Shown here piece after piece: positions 1-5,029 of a stretch of 5,426 nt of DNA. Source of the DNA: Bacteroidota bacterium (GTDB taxonomy: Bacteria; Bacteroidota; Bacteroidia; Bacteroidales; Lentimicrobiaceae); contig JAEYXG010000317.1 of the NCBI GenBank assembly GCA_023428585.1, positions 1 through 5,426 on the forward strand. Reading direction: 5' to 3'. Position numbers and translations under genes: made by a program. The notes beneath the pieces are model-generated. The model was given only the letters and a program-made list of their open reading frames with translations. It searched no databases and had not been told where the DNA came from. Within the stretch, counting starts at the first letter, position 1; every line of letters starts with the position of its first letter.

Positions 1-1
1 A

Positions 2-328
2 CACGGATTAGGCAATGCTCGTAAACTATTGGAAGATATAAAAGCAGGAAAATCACAGTTCCATGCCATAGAAATTATGGCTTGCCCCGGTGGTTGTATT
101 GGTGGTGGTGGTCAACCACTGCATCACGGTGATTCATCAATCATTAAAGCCCGTCAAAAGGCTATCTATTCAGAGGATGCCTCTAAAACTATTCGTAAAT
201 CACACGAAAATCCTTACATAATACAACTCTATAAGGAGTTCCTGGGTAAACCTTGTGGCGAATTGTCACATCACCTGCTTCATACTCATTATTTTGATAA
301 GAGTAAGGAAATTAGCGTTGTAGAATAA
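2..328 (+). CDS. hydA: [FeFe]-hydrogenase catalytic subunit, C-terminal part (5' truncated by window)
   Basis: The last 108 codons of a gene that begins before the window; the frame is open from base 2. The enzyme reduces protons to H2, or the reverse, at the H-cluster in the cytoplasm. Visible are a HGLGNARKLL segment at the start and the H-cluster motif EIMACPGGCIGGGGQP. The latter is the third conserved motif of the family, and its two cysteines (visible residues 28 and 32) ligate the [4Fe-4S] subcluster and bridge to the di-iron site. The rest is the small-subunit-like C-terminal domain ending in a HLLHTHY segment, so both hydrogenase domains are on one chain. The NuoE-like gene follows after 35 bases on the same strand, which fits a multimeric NAD(H)-dependent, possibly bifurcating, hydrogenase. 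The N-terminal ferredoxin-like domains and the true start cannot be seen. The family call is very secure; the physiological direction is inference. Confidence 0.95.
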   Translation, partial: HGLGNARKLLEDIKAGKSQFHAIEIMACPGGCIGGGGQPLHHGDSSIIKARQKAIYSEDASKTIRKSHENPYIIQLYKEFLGKPCGELSHHLLHTHYFDKSKEISVVE

Positions 329-332
329 GTTT

Positions 333-340
333 TATATTTG
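333..340 (+). promoter_or_regulatory. possible internal Bacteroidetes -7 box (TATATTTG)
   Basis: A perfect match to the Bacteroidetes -7 consensus TAnnTTTG lies in the 35-base gap between the hydrogenase stop and the next start codon. No good TTTG -33 element sits 19-21 bases upstream, so it may be chance in AT-rich sequence. If active, it would give extra transcription of the NuoE-like gene with a very short leader. Confidence 0.25.
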
Positions 341-363
341 AAACAATTTAAAGAAATAAAATC

Positions 364-843
364 ATGGCAACTATAAAATTATCCGCAAGCAAAATTGATG
401 AACTCAAGGATGTTTGTAAATCATTCAATAATGAGAAGGGTGAATTGATCAATGTGCTCCATAAAGCTCAGGGCATTTTTGGTTACCTTCCTGCCGAAGT
501 TCAGGAAATAATAGCCAAAGAGCTCAATATTTCAGTAGCTCATGTTTATGGAGTAGTGTCTTTCTATTCATTCTTTACCATGCTTCCAAAAGGTGAACAT
601 CCTATTTCAATTTGTTTGGGAACTGCCTGCTATGTTAGAGGGGCTGAAAAAATAATAGAAGAATTCAAACGTGTCTTGAATATCGCTGTCGGTGAAACTA
701 CCAATGATGGGAAATTCTCTCTTGCTTGCCTGCGCTGCGTGGGTGCTTGTGGACTAGCTCCAGTAGTATTGGTTGGTGACAAGGTGTATGGCCGTCTATC
801 ACCTGATAGTGTTAAGGACATCGTAGCTGAATATTCAAAATAA
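364..843 (+). CDS. hydC: NuoE/HydC-type [2Fe-2S] subunit of NAD(H)-linked hydrogenase
   Basis: A complete 159-residue protein of the 24-kDa NuoE / HndA / HydC family, at the usual length. After an N-terminal helical part, with the family stretch GELINVLHKAQGIFGYLP at about residues 26-43, comes the thioredoxin-like domain. Its [2Fe-2S] ligands are clear: C84 and C89 in CLGTAC, and C125 and C129 in CVGAC, followed by GLAPVV. C122 is an extra cysteine. The protein passes electrons between the flavin/NAD(H) subunit and the other clusters of the complex. Lying directly behind hydA, it is best read as the small subunit of a HydABC/Hnd-type cytoplasmic hydrogenase rather than part of respiratory complex I. 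The start is the first ATG, with only an A-rich stretch upstream and no clear Shine-Dalgarno, as is common in Bacteroidetes. A strong terminator begins 28 bases after the stop. The family is certain; the symbol is by context. Confidence 0.93.
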   Translation: MATIKLSASKIDELKDVCKSFNNEKGELINVLHKAQGIFGYLPAEVQEIIAKELNISVAHVYGVVSFYSFFTMLPKGEHPISICLGTACYVRGAEKIIEEFKRVLNIAVGETTNDGKFSLACLRCVGACGLAPVVLVGDKVYGRLSPDSVKDIVAEYSK

Positions 844-871
844 GAACAAGAGTTACTAGTGTGATGTTACT

Positions 872-902
872 AAAGAGGCTGTCATTATTGACAGCCTCTT
901 TT
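872..902. terminator. intrinsic terminator between convergent hydC and sucC
   Basis: A perfect 13-bp stem (AAAGAGGCTGTCA pairing with TGACAGCCTCTTT) closes a four-base TTAT loop, and the right arm runs into TTTT. The A-rich left arm gives a short U run in the opposite direction too, so it probably ends transcription of both the hydrogenase unit and the convergent sucC gene. Confidence 0.9.
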
Positions 903-945
903 GGTTCTTAATTGAATACAGCATAGAAAAGTAAGCAACTGTATG

Positions 946-970
946 AGCCGGTAAAATTAAACTTCCGGCT
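946..970 (-). terminator. weak GC-rich hairpin overlapping the sucC stop
   Basis: AGCCGG (946-951) pairs with CCGGCT (965-970) around a 13-base AT-rich loop. The arm nearer sucC overlaps its TAG stop codon. No U tract follows on the minus strand. It may stabilise the sucC 3' end or help termination, with the stronger bidirectional hairpin further on as the main stop. It could also be accidental. Confidence 0.3.
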
Positions 971-2162
971 ATTTCTTCAACACCTCTGTAACCAGTGATG
1001 CCGCTTCTTGTAACAGTGTTGCTGAATATACTTTCAAACCTGAATTCTCTATCAGCACTTTAGCCTCTTCTGCATTGGTACCCTGCAGGCGTACAATGAT
1101 CGGGATATGTATGTTTCCTATGTTATTATACGCATCAACAATACCCTGGGCTACTCTGTCACACCTGACAATGCCGCCAAATATATTAACCAGAATCACT
1201 TTAACATTAGGATCCTTCAATATGATTCTGAAGGCCTGCTCTACCCTTTCTGCATTGGCCGTTCCACCAACATCCAAAAAGTTGGCCGGCTCACCTCCCG
1301 ATAGTTTGATTATATCCATTGTAGCCATAGCCAAACCGGCACCATTAACCATACATCCTACGTTACCGCTTAACTTTACGTAATTCAGATTATACCTTCC
1401 GGCTTCTACTTCTGCAGGATCCTCTTCGGTAAGATCACGCAAATCAGCATAATCACGGTGACGGAACAGTGCATTATCATCAAGTCTCATCTTGCAATCT
1501 GCCGCATATATCTTGTCGTCAGCAGCCTTAAACAACGGATTTATCTCAATCATCGAAGCGTCAATGCTCATATAAGCTTTGTAAATATTCTTGGCAAAGA
1601 CAACCATCTGCTTGAATGCCTCACCCGATAGCTTCAGATTATATGCAATTTTACGGCATTGAAAATCGAGCAGGCCGGTTTTAGGATCAACTTCCTCAAC
1701 AAAAATCAAATGTGGTGTCTTCTCAGCTACTGCTTCAATATCCATTCCACCTTCTGTGGAATACATAAACATCACCTTCCCTGATGCACGGTTAAGTAAT
1801 ACACTTAGATAGTATTCCTTTGTTTCATTTGGACCAGGGTAATAAATATTTTGTTCGATTAACACCTTATTTACCAACTTACCTTCAGCCGATGTTTGAG
1901 GTGTTATGAGATTCATTCCAATAATCTGTGATGCAAGCAAACCTACCTCATTGATTGACTTTGCAATCTTGACGCCTCCGCCTTTTCCACGACCGCCAGC
2001 ATGAATCTGTGCCTTTACAGCAAAATACTCTGAGCCTGTTTCTCTGTTGATCTCTTTGGCTGCGTCTATTGCTTCCTCCGGATTAGTTGCTACTAATCCA
2101 TTTGGAACCAGAACGTTGAAGGTTTTAAGTATTTCCTTCGCTTGATACTCGTGTAGGTTCAT
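969..2162 (-). CDS. sucC: Succinyl-CoA synthetase beta subunit (ADP-forming)
   Basis: A complete 397-residue ATP-grasp protein, slightly longer than the 388 residues of E. coli SucC. With the alpha subunit SucD it interconverts succinyl-CoA + ADP + phosphate and succinate + CoA + ATP in the cytoplasm. The ATP-grasp start MNLHEYQAKEIL is typical, and QIHAGGRGKGGG (residues 52-63) belongs to the nucleotide-binding part. N208 in EINPL and D222 in AADCK match the E. coli metal ligands N199 and D213. GNVGCMVNGAGLAM (266-279) and NIFGGIVRCD (326-335) mark the C-terminal CoA-ligase domain. Pro20 aligns with the E. coli residue linked to ATP rather than GTP preference. The ATG start matches the family N-terminus exactly. 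No sucD lies next to it: the downstream neighbour is convergent hydC and the upstream one a divergent small ORF. In a fermenter it may serve succinate/propionate metabolism or a partial TCA path, which is inference. Confidence 0.97.
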   Translation of the reverse strand: MNLHEYQAKEILKTFNVLVPNGLVATNPEEAIDAAKEINRETGSEYFAVKAQIHAGGRGKGGGVKIAKSINEVGLLASQIIGMNLITPQTSAEGKLVNKVLIEQNIYYPGPNETKEYYLSVLLNRASGKVMFMYSTEGGMDIEAVAEKTPHLIFVEEVDPKTGLLDFQCRKIAYNLKLSGEAFKQMVVFAKNIYKAYMSIDASMIEINPLFKAADDKIYAADCKMRLDDNALFRHRDYADLRDLTEEDPAEVEAGRYNLNYVKLSGNVGCMVNGAGLAMATMDIIKLSGGEPANFLDVGGTANAERVEQAFRIILKDPNVKVILVNIFGGIVRCDRVAQGIVDAYNNIGNIHIPIIVRLQGTNAEEAKVLIENSGLKVYSATLLQEAASLVTEVLKK

Positions 2163-2327
2163 TTTTTTAAGTTTGGTTGGTAAATTTAAAATCTCACTCT
2201 AGAACAATATTCCATGAATTCAGTTCAAAATGCTCTCGTTTTTTTCATCATGCTTTATGCGAATCTTGTAACAAATTAAACAATTCCTGTAATGCGAATA
2301 TAATCACCTATCTGCATATTTGAAAAT
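2163..2327. promoter_or_regulatory. divergent intergenic region between sucC and the 85-aa ORF
   Basis: This 165-base AT-rich gap must hold the sucC promoter and any promoter for the divergent ORF. On the minus strand, TTAATTTG (2272-2279) is one base off the TAnnTTTG -7 box and would give sucC a leader of roughly 100 bases. On the plus strand, CATATTTG (2315-2322) is one base off but sits only five bases before the ATG. Neither has a convincing -33 partner, so exact promoter positions are not established. Confidence 0.35.
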
Positions 2328-2585
2328 ATGGAAAAATTTAGCGAAACTTATAAAAACAAGCAAAAAATTGATGAAGCCATAAAAAGCATCCGCAAGGGCT
2401 TTGCCTATAGTAGTTGTGAATTGGCTTACAGGGTGCTGAGCAGGGAAAACAACAATAATGTCCTGGTCATTGTGTTGCCTACAGGCTCTGAGTTTGAATC
2501 AACTCAAATTGACCTGTTGTTGACTTTTCATGTTTTAGAAGGAAGTATCCGTTTCAAGAATAGATATAGCGATATCGAGATGTAG
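2328..2585 (+). CDS. hypothetical 85-residue protein
   Basis: I do not recognise this protein. It is divergent from sucC and convergent with the sigma factor gene. The N-terminal third is charged and probably helical (KIDEAIKSIRKGF), the middle has a hydrophobic strand-like run after an asparagine cluster (NNNNVLVIVLPTG), and the C-terminus is polar. There is no signal peptide or membrane span. Codon choice resembles the neighbouring genes, which argues for a real small protein, but 85 codons is not far above chance length in AT-rich DNA. No Shine-Dalgarno is visible before the ATG. An imperfect inverted repeat (ATCGAG 2574-2579 with CTCGAT 2590-2595) straddles the stop codon, without a U tract. 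The protein is probably cytosolic; no function can be assigned. Confidence 0.5.
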   Translation: MEKFSETYKNKQKIDEAIKSIRKGFAYSSCELAYRVLSRENNNNVLVIVLPTGSEFESTQIDLLLTFHVLEGSIRFKNRYSDIEM

Positions 2586-2703
2586 CTACCTCGATTCTTA
2601 TCCAATAGTCAAAATTTGATTAGTGAATCATCCACCCGGGCTCTTTCAAATCCATTCATGTTGACCCTATATCAACAGAGATCTGCTTAAACCAGTGGAT
2701 TGT

Positions 2704-3201
2704 TTACGACTGGAATTCCTTCAATGATTCCATTAGTTTTTTCCTGGTAAAGAAAATACGGCTTTTTACCGTTCCAATGGAAAGATTCAGATTCTCAGCT
2801 ATCTCCTTATACTTATAACCGGCTGCATGCATCTCAAATGGCATCCTTTGGTCTTTCTCCAAACGTGAAATGCCGGCTTTGATTTCTTTGGTAGATATCT
2901 CTGATTCAGGCGATCCGAAATCTGATTTTTTAGGAATATTCAAATAATACAGATCTTCCGAATTATCAACTATAGTGTTGGCTTTCTTGTTCCGACGGTA
3001 ATTATTGATAAAGGTATTCTTCATGATAGTAAAAGTCCATGCTTTAAGATTCGTCTGATCTTCAAACTTATCACGATGTGTTAGCGCTTTAAGATAGGTA
3101 TCCTGGATGAGGTCCTTTGCTTCTTCCTTATCATTGGTAAGGGTATAGGCAAAATAGAATAGATGATCGTGCAGACTTATCAACTTGTTGCTGAATTCCA
3201 T
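2704..3201 (-). CDS. ECF-type RNA polymerase sigma factor (sigma-70 family, RpoE-like)
   Basis: A complete 165-residue protein with the two-domain layout and length of extracytoplasmic-function sigma factors. Region 2 spans about residues 6-74, with the DLIQDTYLKAL core (30-40) that contacts polymerase and NLKAWTFTIMKNTFINNYRR (51-70) for -10 melting and recognition. A variable linker covers 75-104. Region 4 runs from about 105 to 157, and its helix-turn-helix (YKEIAENLNLSIGTVKSRIF, 131-150) reads the -35 element. It directs RNA polymerase to a dedicated promoter set. No anti-sigma (FecR-like or zinc-binding) or TonB-receptor gene is adjacent, unlike nutrient-sensing ECF systems of Bacteroidetes. 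It therefore looks like a stand-alone ECF of the kind found in Bacteroidales, and its signal is unknown. The start is the ATG fitting the family N-terminus. Four TTACA repeats lie 102-153 bases upstream and might be its control sites. Confidence 0.95.
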   Translation of the reverse strand: MEFSNKLISLHDHLFYFAYTLTNDKEEAKDLIQDTYLKALTHRDKFEDQTNLKAWTFTIMKNTFINNYRRNKKANTIVDNSEDLYYLNIPKKSDFGSPESEISTKEIKAGISRLEKDQRMPFEMHAAGYKYKEIAENLNLSIGTVKSRIFFTRKKLMESLKEFQS

Positions 3202-3302
3202 GGCTTTGATTATTAGTGTTTATAGATTCTTGAAATGGTAATCCAAGTGTTTAATGAATAAAATATTTATAGGGCAAAAGTGGTTGTTAATGGGAAAAAG
3301 TC

Positions 3303-3354
3303 TGTTACACGATTTTCATGAAATGTTACATCATTATTTACATTCTATATTACA
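3303..3354. repeat. four TTACA direct repeats upstream of the sigma factor gene
   Basis: TTACA occurs at 3305-3309, 3326-3330, 3338-3342 and 3350-3354, with start-to-start spacings of 21, 12 and 12 bases. The first two copies are extended to TGTTACA and are about two helical turns apart. Read from the sigma gene strand they are TGTAA(CA) boxes, 102-153 bases before its start codon. They could be regulator sites or ECF -35-like elements; chance in AT-rich DNA is not excluded. Confidence 0.4.
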
Positions 3355-3611
3355 ATAATGTACCATTGTCAATATTCCTTAGAGAAACAAGGAATGGAGG
3401 AAATACTTACCCAGAATGGATGTATTCGTGCTATTTGTCAGAAATAGACTTTAAGCATCATTATTGCGTAAAGCCTCATTTTGCGATTAATTTTTCAATG
3501 TTAAGGGATTTGTGCATGAAGGAGATTTATACTGAATTCTAAGGAGGTTAAAATCGCTTAAAACCTTCACAAATTTATATGCTTCAATAAGTTACATAGA
3601 AATAAAAATGC

Positions 3612-3650
3612 TCAGTATTTTCTTCAGAAAAATAATGTTTATAATACTGA
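3612..3650. repeat. inverted repeat TCAGTATT/AATACTGA
   Basis: Perfect 8-bp arms at 3612-3619 and 3643-3650 enclose 23 bases. An alternative inner hairpin (TTTTC 3618-3622 with GAAAA 3627-3631, TTCA loop) would partly compete. The same seven-base core arms occur in the hairpin at 4877-4906. Confidence 0.35.
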
Positions 3651-3736
3651 TTACCAGACATATACCCCTAGTTATAGAGATTTCAGAAAAATGCATCCAA
3701 AAATATTTTATTCCAAAAGGCAAGTTGATCTAATGT

Positions 3737-3788
3737 ACTGATAAACAATGTAAACAACTCTTACAATTGATATCTATTTGTTATCAGT
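3737..3788. repeat. nested imperfect inverted repeat
   Basis: The outer arms ACTGATAAaCAA (3737-3748) and TTGTTATCAGT (3778-3788) pair over 11 bp with one bulged A. Inside, CAATGTAA (3746-3753) can pair with TTACAaTTG (3761-3769), also with one bulge. The CAA at 3746-3748 can belong to either stem. There is no U tract. It could be RNA structure or an operator-like site, or chance in AT-rich DNA. Confidence 0.35.
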
Positions 3789-4150
3789 CGGCGGTATTAA
3801 AATTTCATTATATCATCGTAATAAGGAATTGTAAATGACTCCCTTTTCTATTAATTATAACTTATTCCCTGTTCCAGGTTTGACAGCTGATTTCAGACTT
3901 ACTAATCTTTTCCATCTTCCAAAGTGCTCTTTAAGTGTAAGTGTTTGAGGTTGAGTTTTAAAATGAAGCTTATGGGCATTACTTTATGCCTCTTTTAACA
4001 TTAATATATAAACACAGCAACATGTGAGGTATATGAAGTTGGACAAACTAGCACACTTTATTTATTTCTAGTGTAAGATATTGATTACCAATGTGCGATT
4101 GTTGAAAAGAAATATGACTTTTATATAACAATAGGAAATTTAACAACTTA

Positions 4151-4158
4151 CATCTTTG
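4151..4158 (+). promoter_or_regulatory. weak -7-like box CATCTTTG
   Basis: One base off TAnnTTTG, about 140 bases before the ATG of the 66-codon ORF. No clear -33 element is present. A 12-codon ORF (4169-4207) would lie at the start of such a transcript. Speculative. Confidence 0.2.
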
Positions 4159-4296
4159 TAAAACATTTATGGAAAAAACCAGCCTAAAATCTAAACAAAC
4201 CAATTAACCGGATACTTAGCTTGTCTGCTTGTTCGGGTGTTTGGGTGGCAATGGCTTGAGAAGTCAAATGAAATTAAAAATTTAATTCTTCAAATT

Positions 4297-4497
4297 ATGA
4301 ACAGCACAAATGTCAAGCAGAAGAAGGTTTCAAAAACCAATCAATCGGAAGTGAAATTCAGAGTGTCGGCCGATGGTCGCGTATCACTGCATTTTATAGA
4401 TCCTACACTTGAAAGGATTCGAAAAAAGAACGAGTATAATGGTGAAATACGGATTATGCAAAACCTTTCGAGATCTTTCATGAGAAGTTCAATATGA
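4297..4497 (+). CDS. hypothetical small protein, possibly frameshifted
   Basis: A 66-codon ORF from ATG 4297. The frame extends upstream to a GTG at 4237, but the ATG start gives a more ordinary N-terminus. I do not recognise the family. The N-terminus is basic and polar (NSTNVKQKKVSKTNQ), followed by a strand-like EVKFRVSADGRVSLHF (18-33) and a charged helix-like LERIRKKNEYNGE (38-50). After residue 50 the sequence loses protein-like character, while the frame one base back, open from 4446 to the TGA at 4521-4523, reads TDYAKPFEIFHEKF and on to ALLLALK. Loss of one A near 4446-4449 would explain this, and repair would give a protein of about 75 residues. A 6-bp hairpin (TTGCTC 4510-4515 / GAGCAA 4522-4527) overlaps that stop. 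It is either a real small gene with a frameshift or sequence error, or a chance ORF. The strand-like part faintly recalls arm-binding domains of integrases, but not enough for a call. Confidence 0.35.
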   Translation: MNSTNVKQKKVSKTNQSEVKFRVSADGRVSLHFIDPTLERIRKKNEYNGEIRIMQNLSRSFMRSSI

Positions 4498-4638
4498 ATG
4501 CCTTGCTACTTGCTCTTAAGTGAGCAATTAACCATGAGGAAGCTGGTTACTTATGATCCATGATGGAAGGCTTCTGATTAATTATATGCAGGTATCTAAT
4601 TAAGTGCAACTTTTCGAATAAACACGCATCTAAATAGT

Positions 4639-4665
4639 ATAAATCAACAATAGAATAAATCAACA
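4639..4665. repeat. 11-bp direct repeat ATAAATCAACA
   Basis: Exact copies at 4639-4649 and 4655-4665, start-to-start 16 bases, lie 60-86 bases before the ATG of the 50-codon ORF. They could be a tandem regulator site in its promoter region. No larger repeat or target-site pattern surrounds them. Confidence 0.4.
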
Positions 4666-4724
4666 TTCTTTGAAGAAAACAAACCCAAGAAAATAAATTG
4701 CTCATAACTTAATCTAACTAACGC

Positions 4725-4877
4725 ATGACTGCCAGGCTAATTTTCCCGATAATGGGACTGACAAAAATAAGGCTCATAGTAAAACGCCATTACAAATGGC
4801 TTGTTGAACTTGTTGATGCTGATTTAATGCTGGAGGTAAGAGAAGAAGATTTCATACTCGACCAGCCTTCCACATAA
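4725..4877 (+). CDS. hypothetical 50-residue protein
   Basis: I do not recognise this short ORF, which runs from the first ATG after an in-frame TAA (4719-4721). The first half is basic and fairly hydrophobic (LTKIRLIVKRHYKWLVELV, about residues 12-30). The second half is acidic (DADLMLEVREEDF, 31-43), giving a marked charge switch and possible helix-turn layout. There is no signal peptide or membrane span. Fifty codons is chance length here. The support is protein-like composition, sense-gene-like codon use, and the fact that two hairpins begin right at its stop, the second terminator-like, as at the end of a transcription unit. No Shine-Dalgarno is visible. It is not linked to lolD, which has its own promoter box beyond the hairpins. 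It may be a small regulator or a remnant. Confidence 0.4.
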   Translation: MTARLIFPIMGLTKIRLIVKRHYKWLVELVDADLMLEVREEDFILDQPST

Positions 4878-4906
4878 CAGTATTGGCTTTTGCCGATTAA
4901 TACTGT
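4877..4906 (+). repeat. hairpin at the stop of the 50-residue ORF
   Basis: ACAGTATT (4877-4884) pairs with AATACTGT (4899-4906), and an inner GGC/GCC stem (4885-4887, 4892-4894) closes a TTTT loop with a GATT bulge on the 3' side. The 5' arm starts on the last base of the stop codon. No U tract follows. It could be a 3'-end stabiliser or part of a tandem termination region. Confidence 0.45.
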
Positions 4907-4911
4907 AGCGG

Positions 4912-4955
4912 AATAACCCTGTATTGTCAATAGTTGTTGACATTACAGGGTTATT
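4912..4955. terminator. long terminator-like hairpin upstream of lolD
   Basis: Nineteen-base arms (4912-4930 and 4937-4955) pair with a single T-T mismatch (4924/4943) around a six-base TAGTTG loop. The core is AACCCTGT/ACAGGGTT with AT-rich outer ends. The downstream tract is only TTATTGATTT, so the U run is weak, but symmetry and stem length resemble bidirectional Bacteroidetes terminators. It separates the small-ORF region from lolD. Confidence 0.65.
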
Positions 4956-5000
4956 GATTTATAACCAACAGGGTTTCATACCTTAGATGTCAGAATTAGT

Positions 5001-5008
5001 TAACTTTG
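5001..5008 (+). promoter_or_regulatory. probable lolD promoter -7 box (TAACTTTG)
   Basis: An exact match to the Bacteroidetes TAnnTTTG -7 consensus lies 21 bases before the lolD ATG and downstream of the terminator-like hairpin. The expected TTTG -33 element is not clear; TTTC at 4974-4977 is two bases further away than the usual spacing. It would give a short leader of roughly 15 bases. Confidence 0.5.
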
Positions 5009-5029
5009 CCTAAAATCTGTAGTAAATTT

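Larger units (their letters stand above)
3202..4296. other. gene-poor AT-rich region, about 1.1 kb
   Basis: No recognisable gene lies here. Stop codons are frequent in all frames. The longest open frames (plus strand 3318-3542 and 3608-3733; minus strand 3855-3983) are at chance length and match no family I know. The stretch contains the sigma-gene upstream region with TTACA repeats, two inverted repeats (3612-3650, 3737-3788) and a weak promoter-like box near 4151. It could be a decayed gene or element, a large regulatory spacer, or host to an unannotated small RNA. No tRNA-like cloverleaf or rRNA sequence was seen. Confidence 0.6.

Noticed and set aside
630..821. 63-codon minus-strand ORF inside hydC
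   Set aside because: Antisense to a well-conserved gene with clear [2Fe-2S] ligands; composition is a shadow of that coding strand.
1075..1383. 102-codon and overlapping 65-codon (1107-1304) plus-strand ORFs inside sucC
   Set aside because: Antisense to conserved sucC motifs; no start signal or family resemblance.
2659..2677. TGTTGA/TCAACA 6-bp hairpin as the sigma-gene terminator
   Set aside because: Short, AT-rich stem with no U tract on either strand.
3318..3542. 74-codon plus-strand ORF
   Set aside because: Starts inside the TTACA repeats, has an odd Tyr/His/Cys-rich composition, matches no family I know, and is at chance length for such AT-rich sequence. GGAGG after its stop leads to no ORF.
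3608..3733. 41-codon plus-strand ORF with a hydrophobic N-terminal half
   Set aside because: Chance length; the hydrophobicity reflects AT-rich codons; no start signal and no terminator after it.
3855..3983. Minus-strand open frame with protein-like text (FGRWKRLVSLKSAVKPGTGN)
   Set aside because: Only 43 codons, no start codon, bounded by stops; could be a gene fossil but nothing identifies it.
4169..4207. 12-codon ORF as a leader peptide before the 66-codon ORF
   Set aside because: No attenuator-type hairpins or codon runs, and the upstream promoter box is weak.
4521..4577. Protein-like text interrupted by repeated TGA codons, suggesting TGA recoding
   Set aside because: Nothing else in the window suggests an altered code, and single-base decay of CGA or TGG codons in a pseudogene explains it more simply.
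3202..5029. CRISPR array, tRNA or insertion sequence in the gene-poor region
   Set aside because: No regularly spaced long repeats, no cloverleaf-like sequence, and no transposase motif or long terminal inverted repeats were found on either strand.
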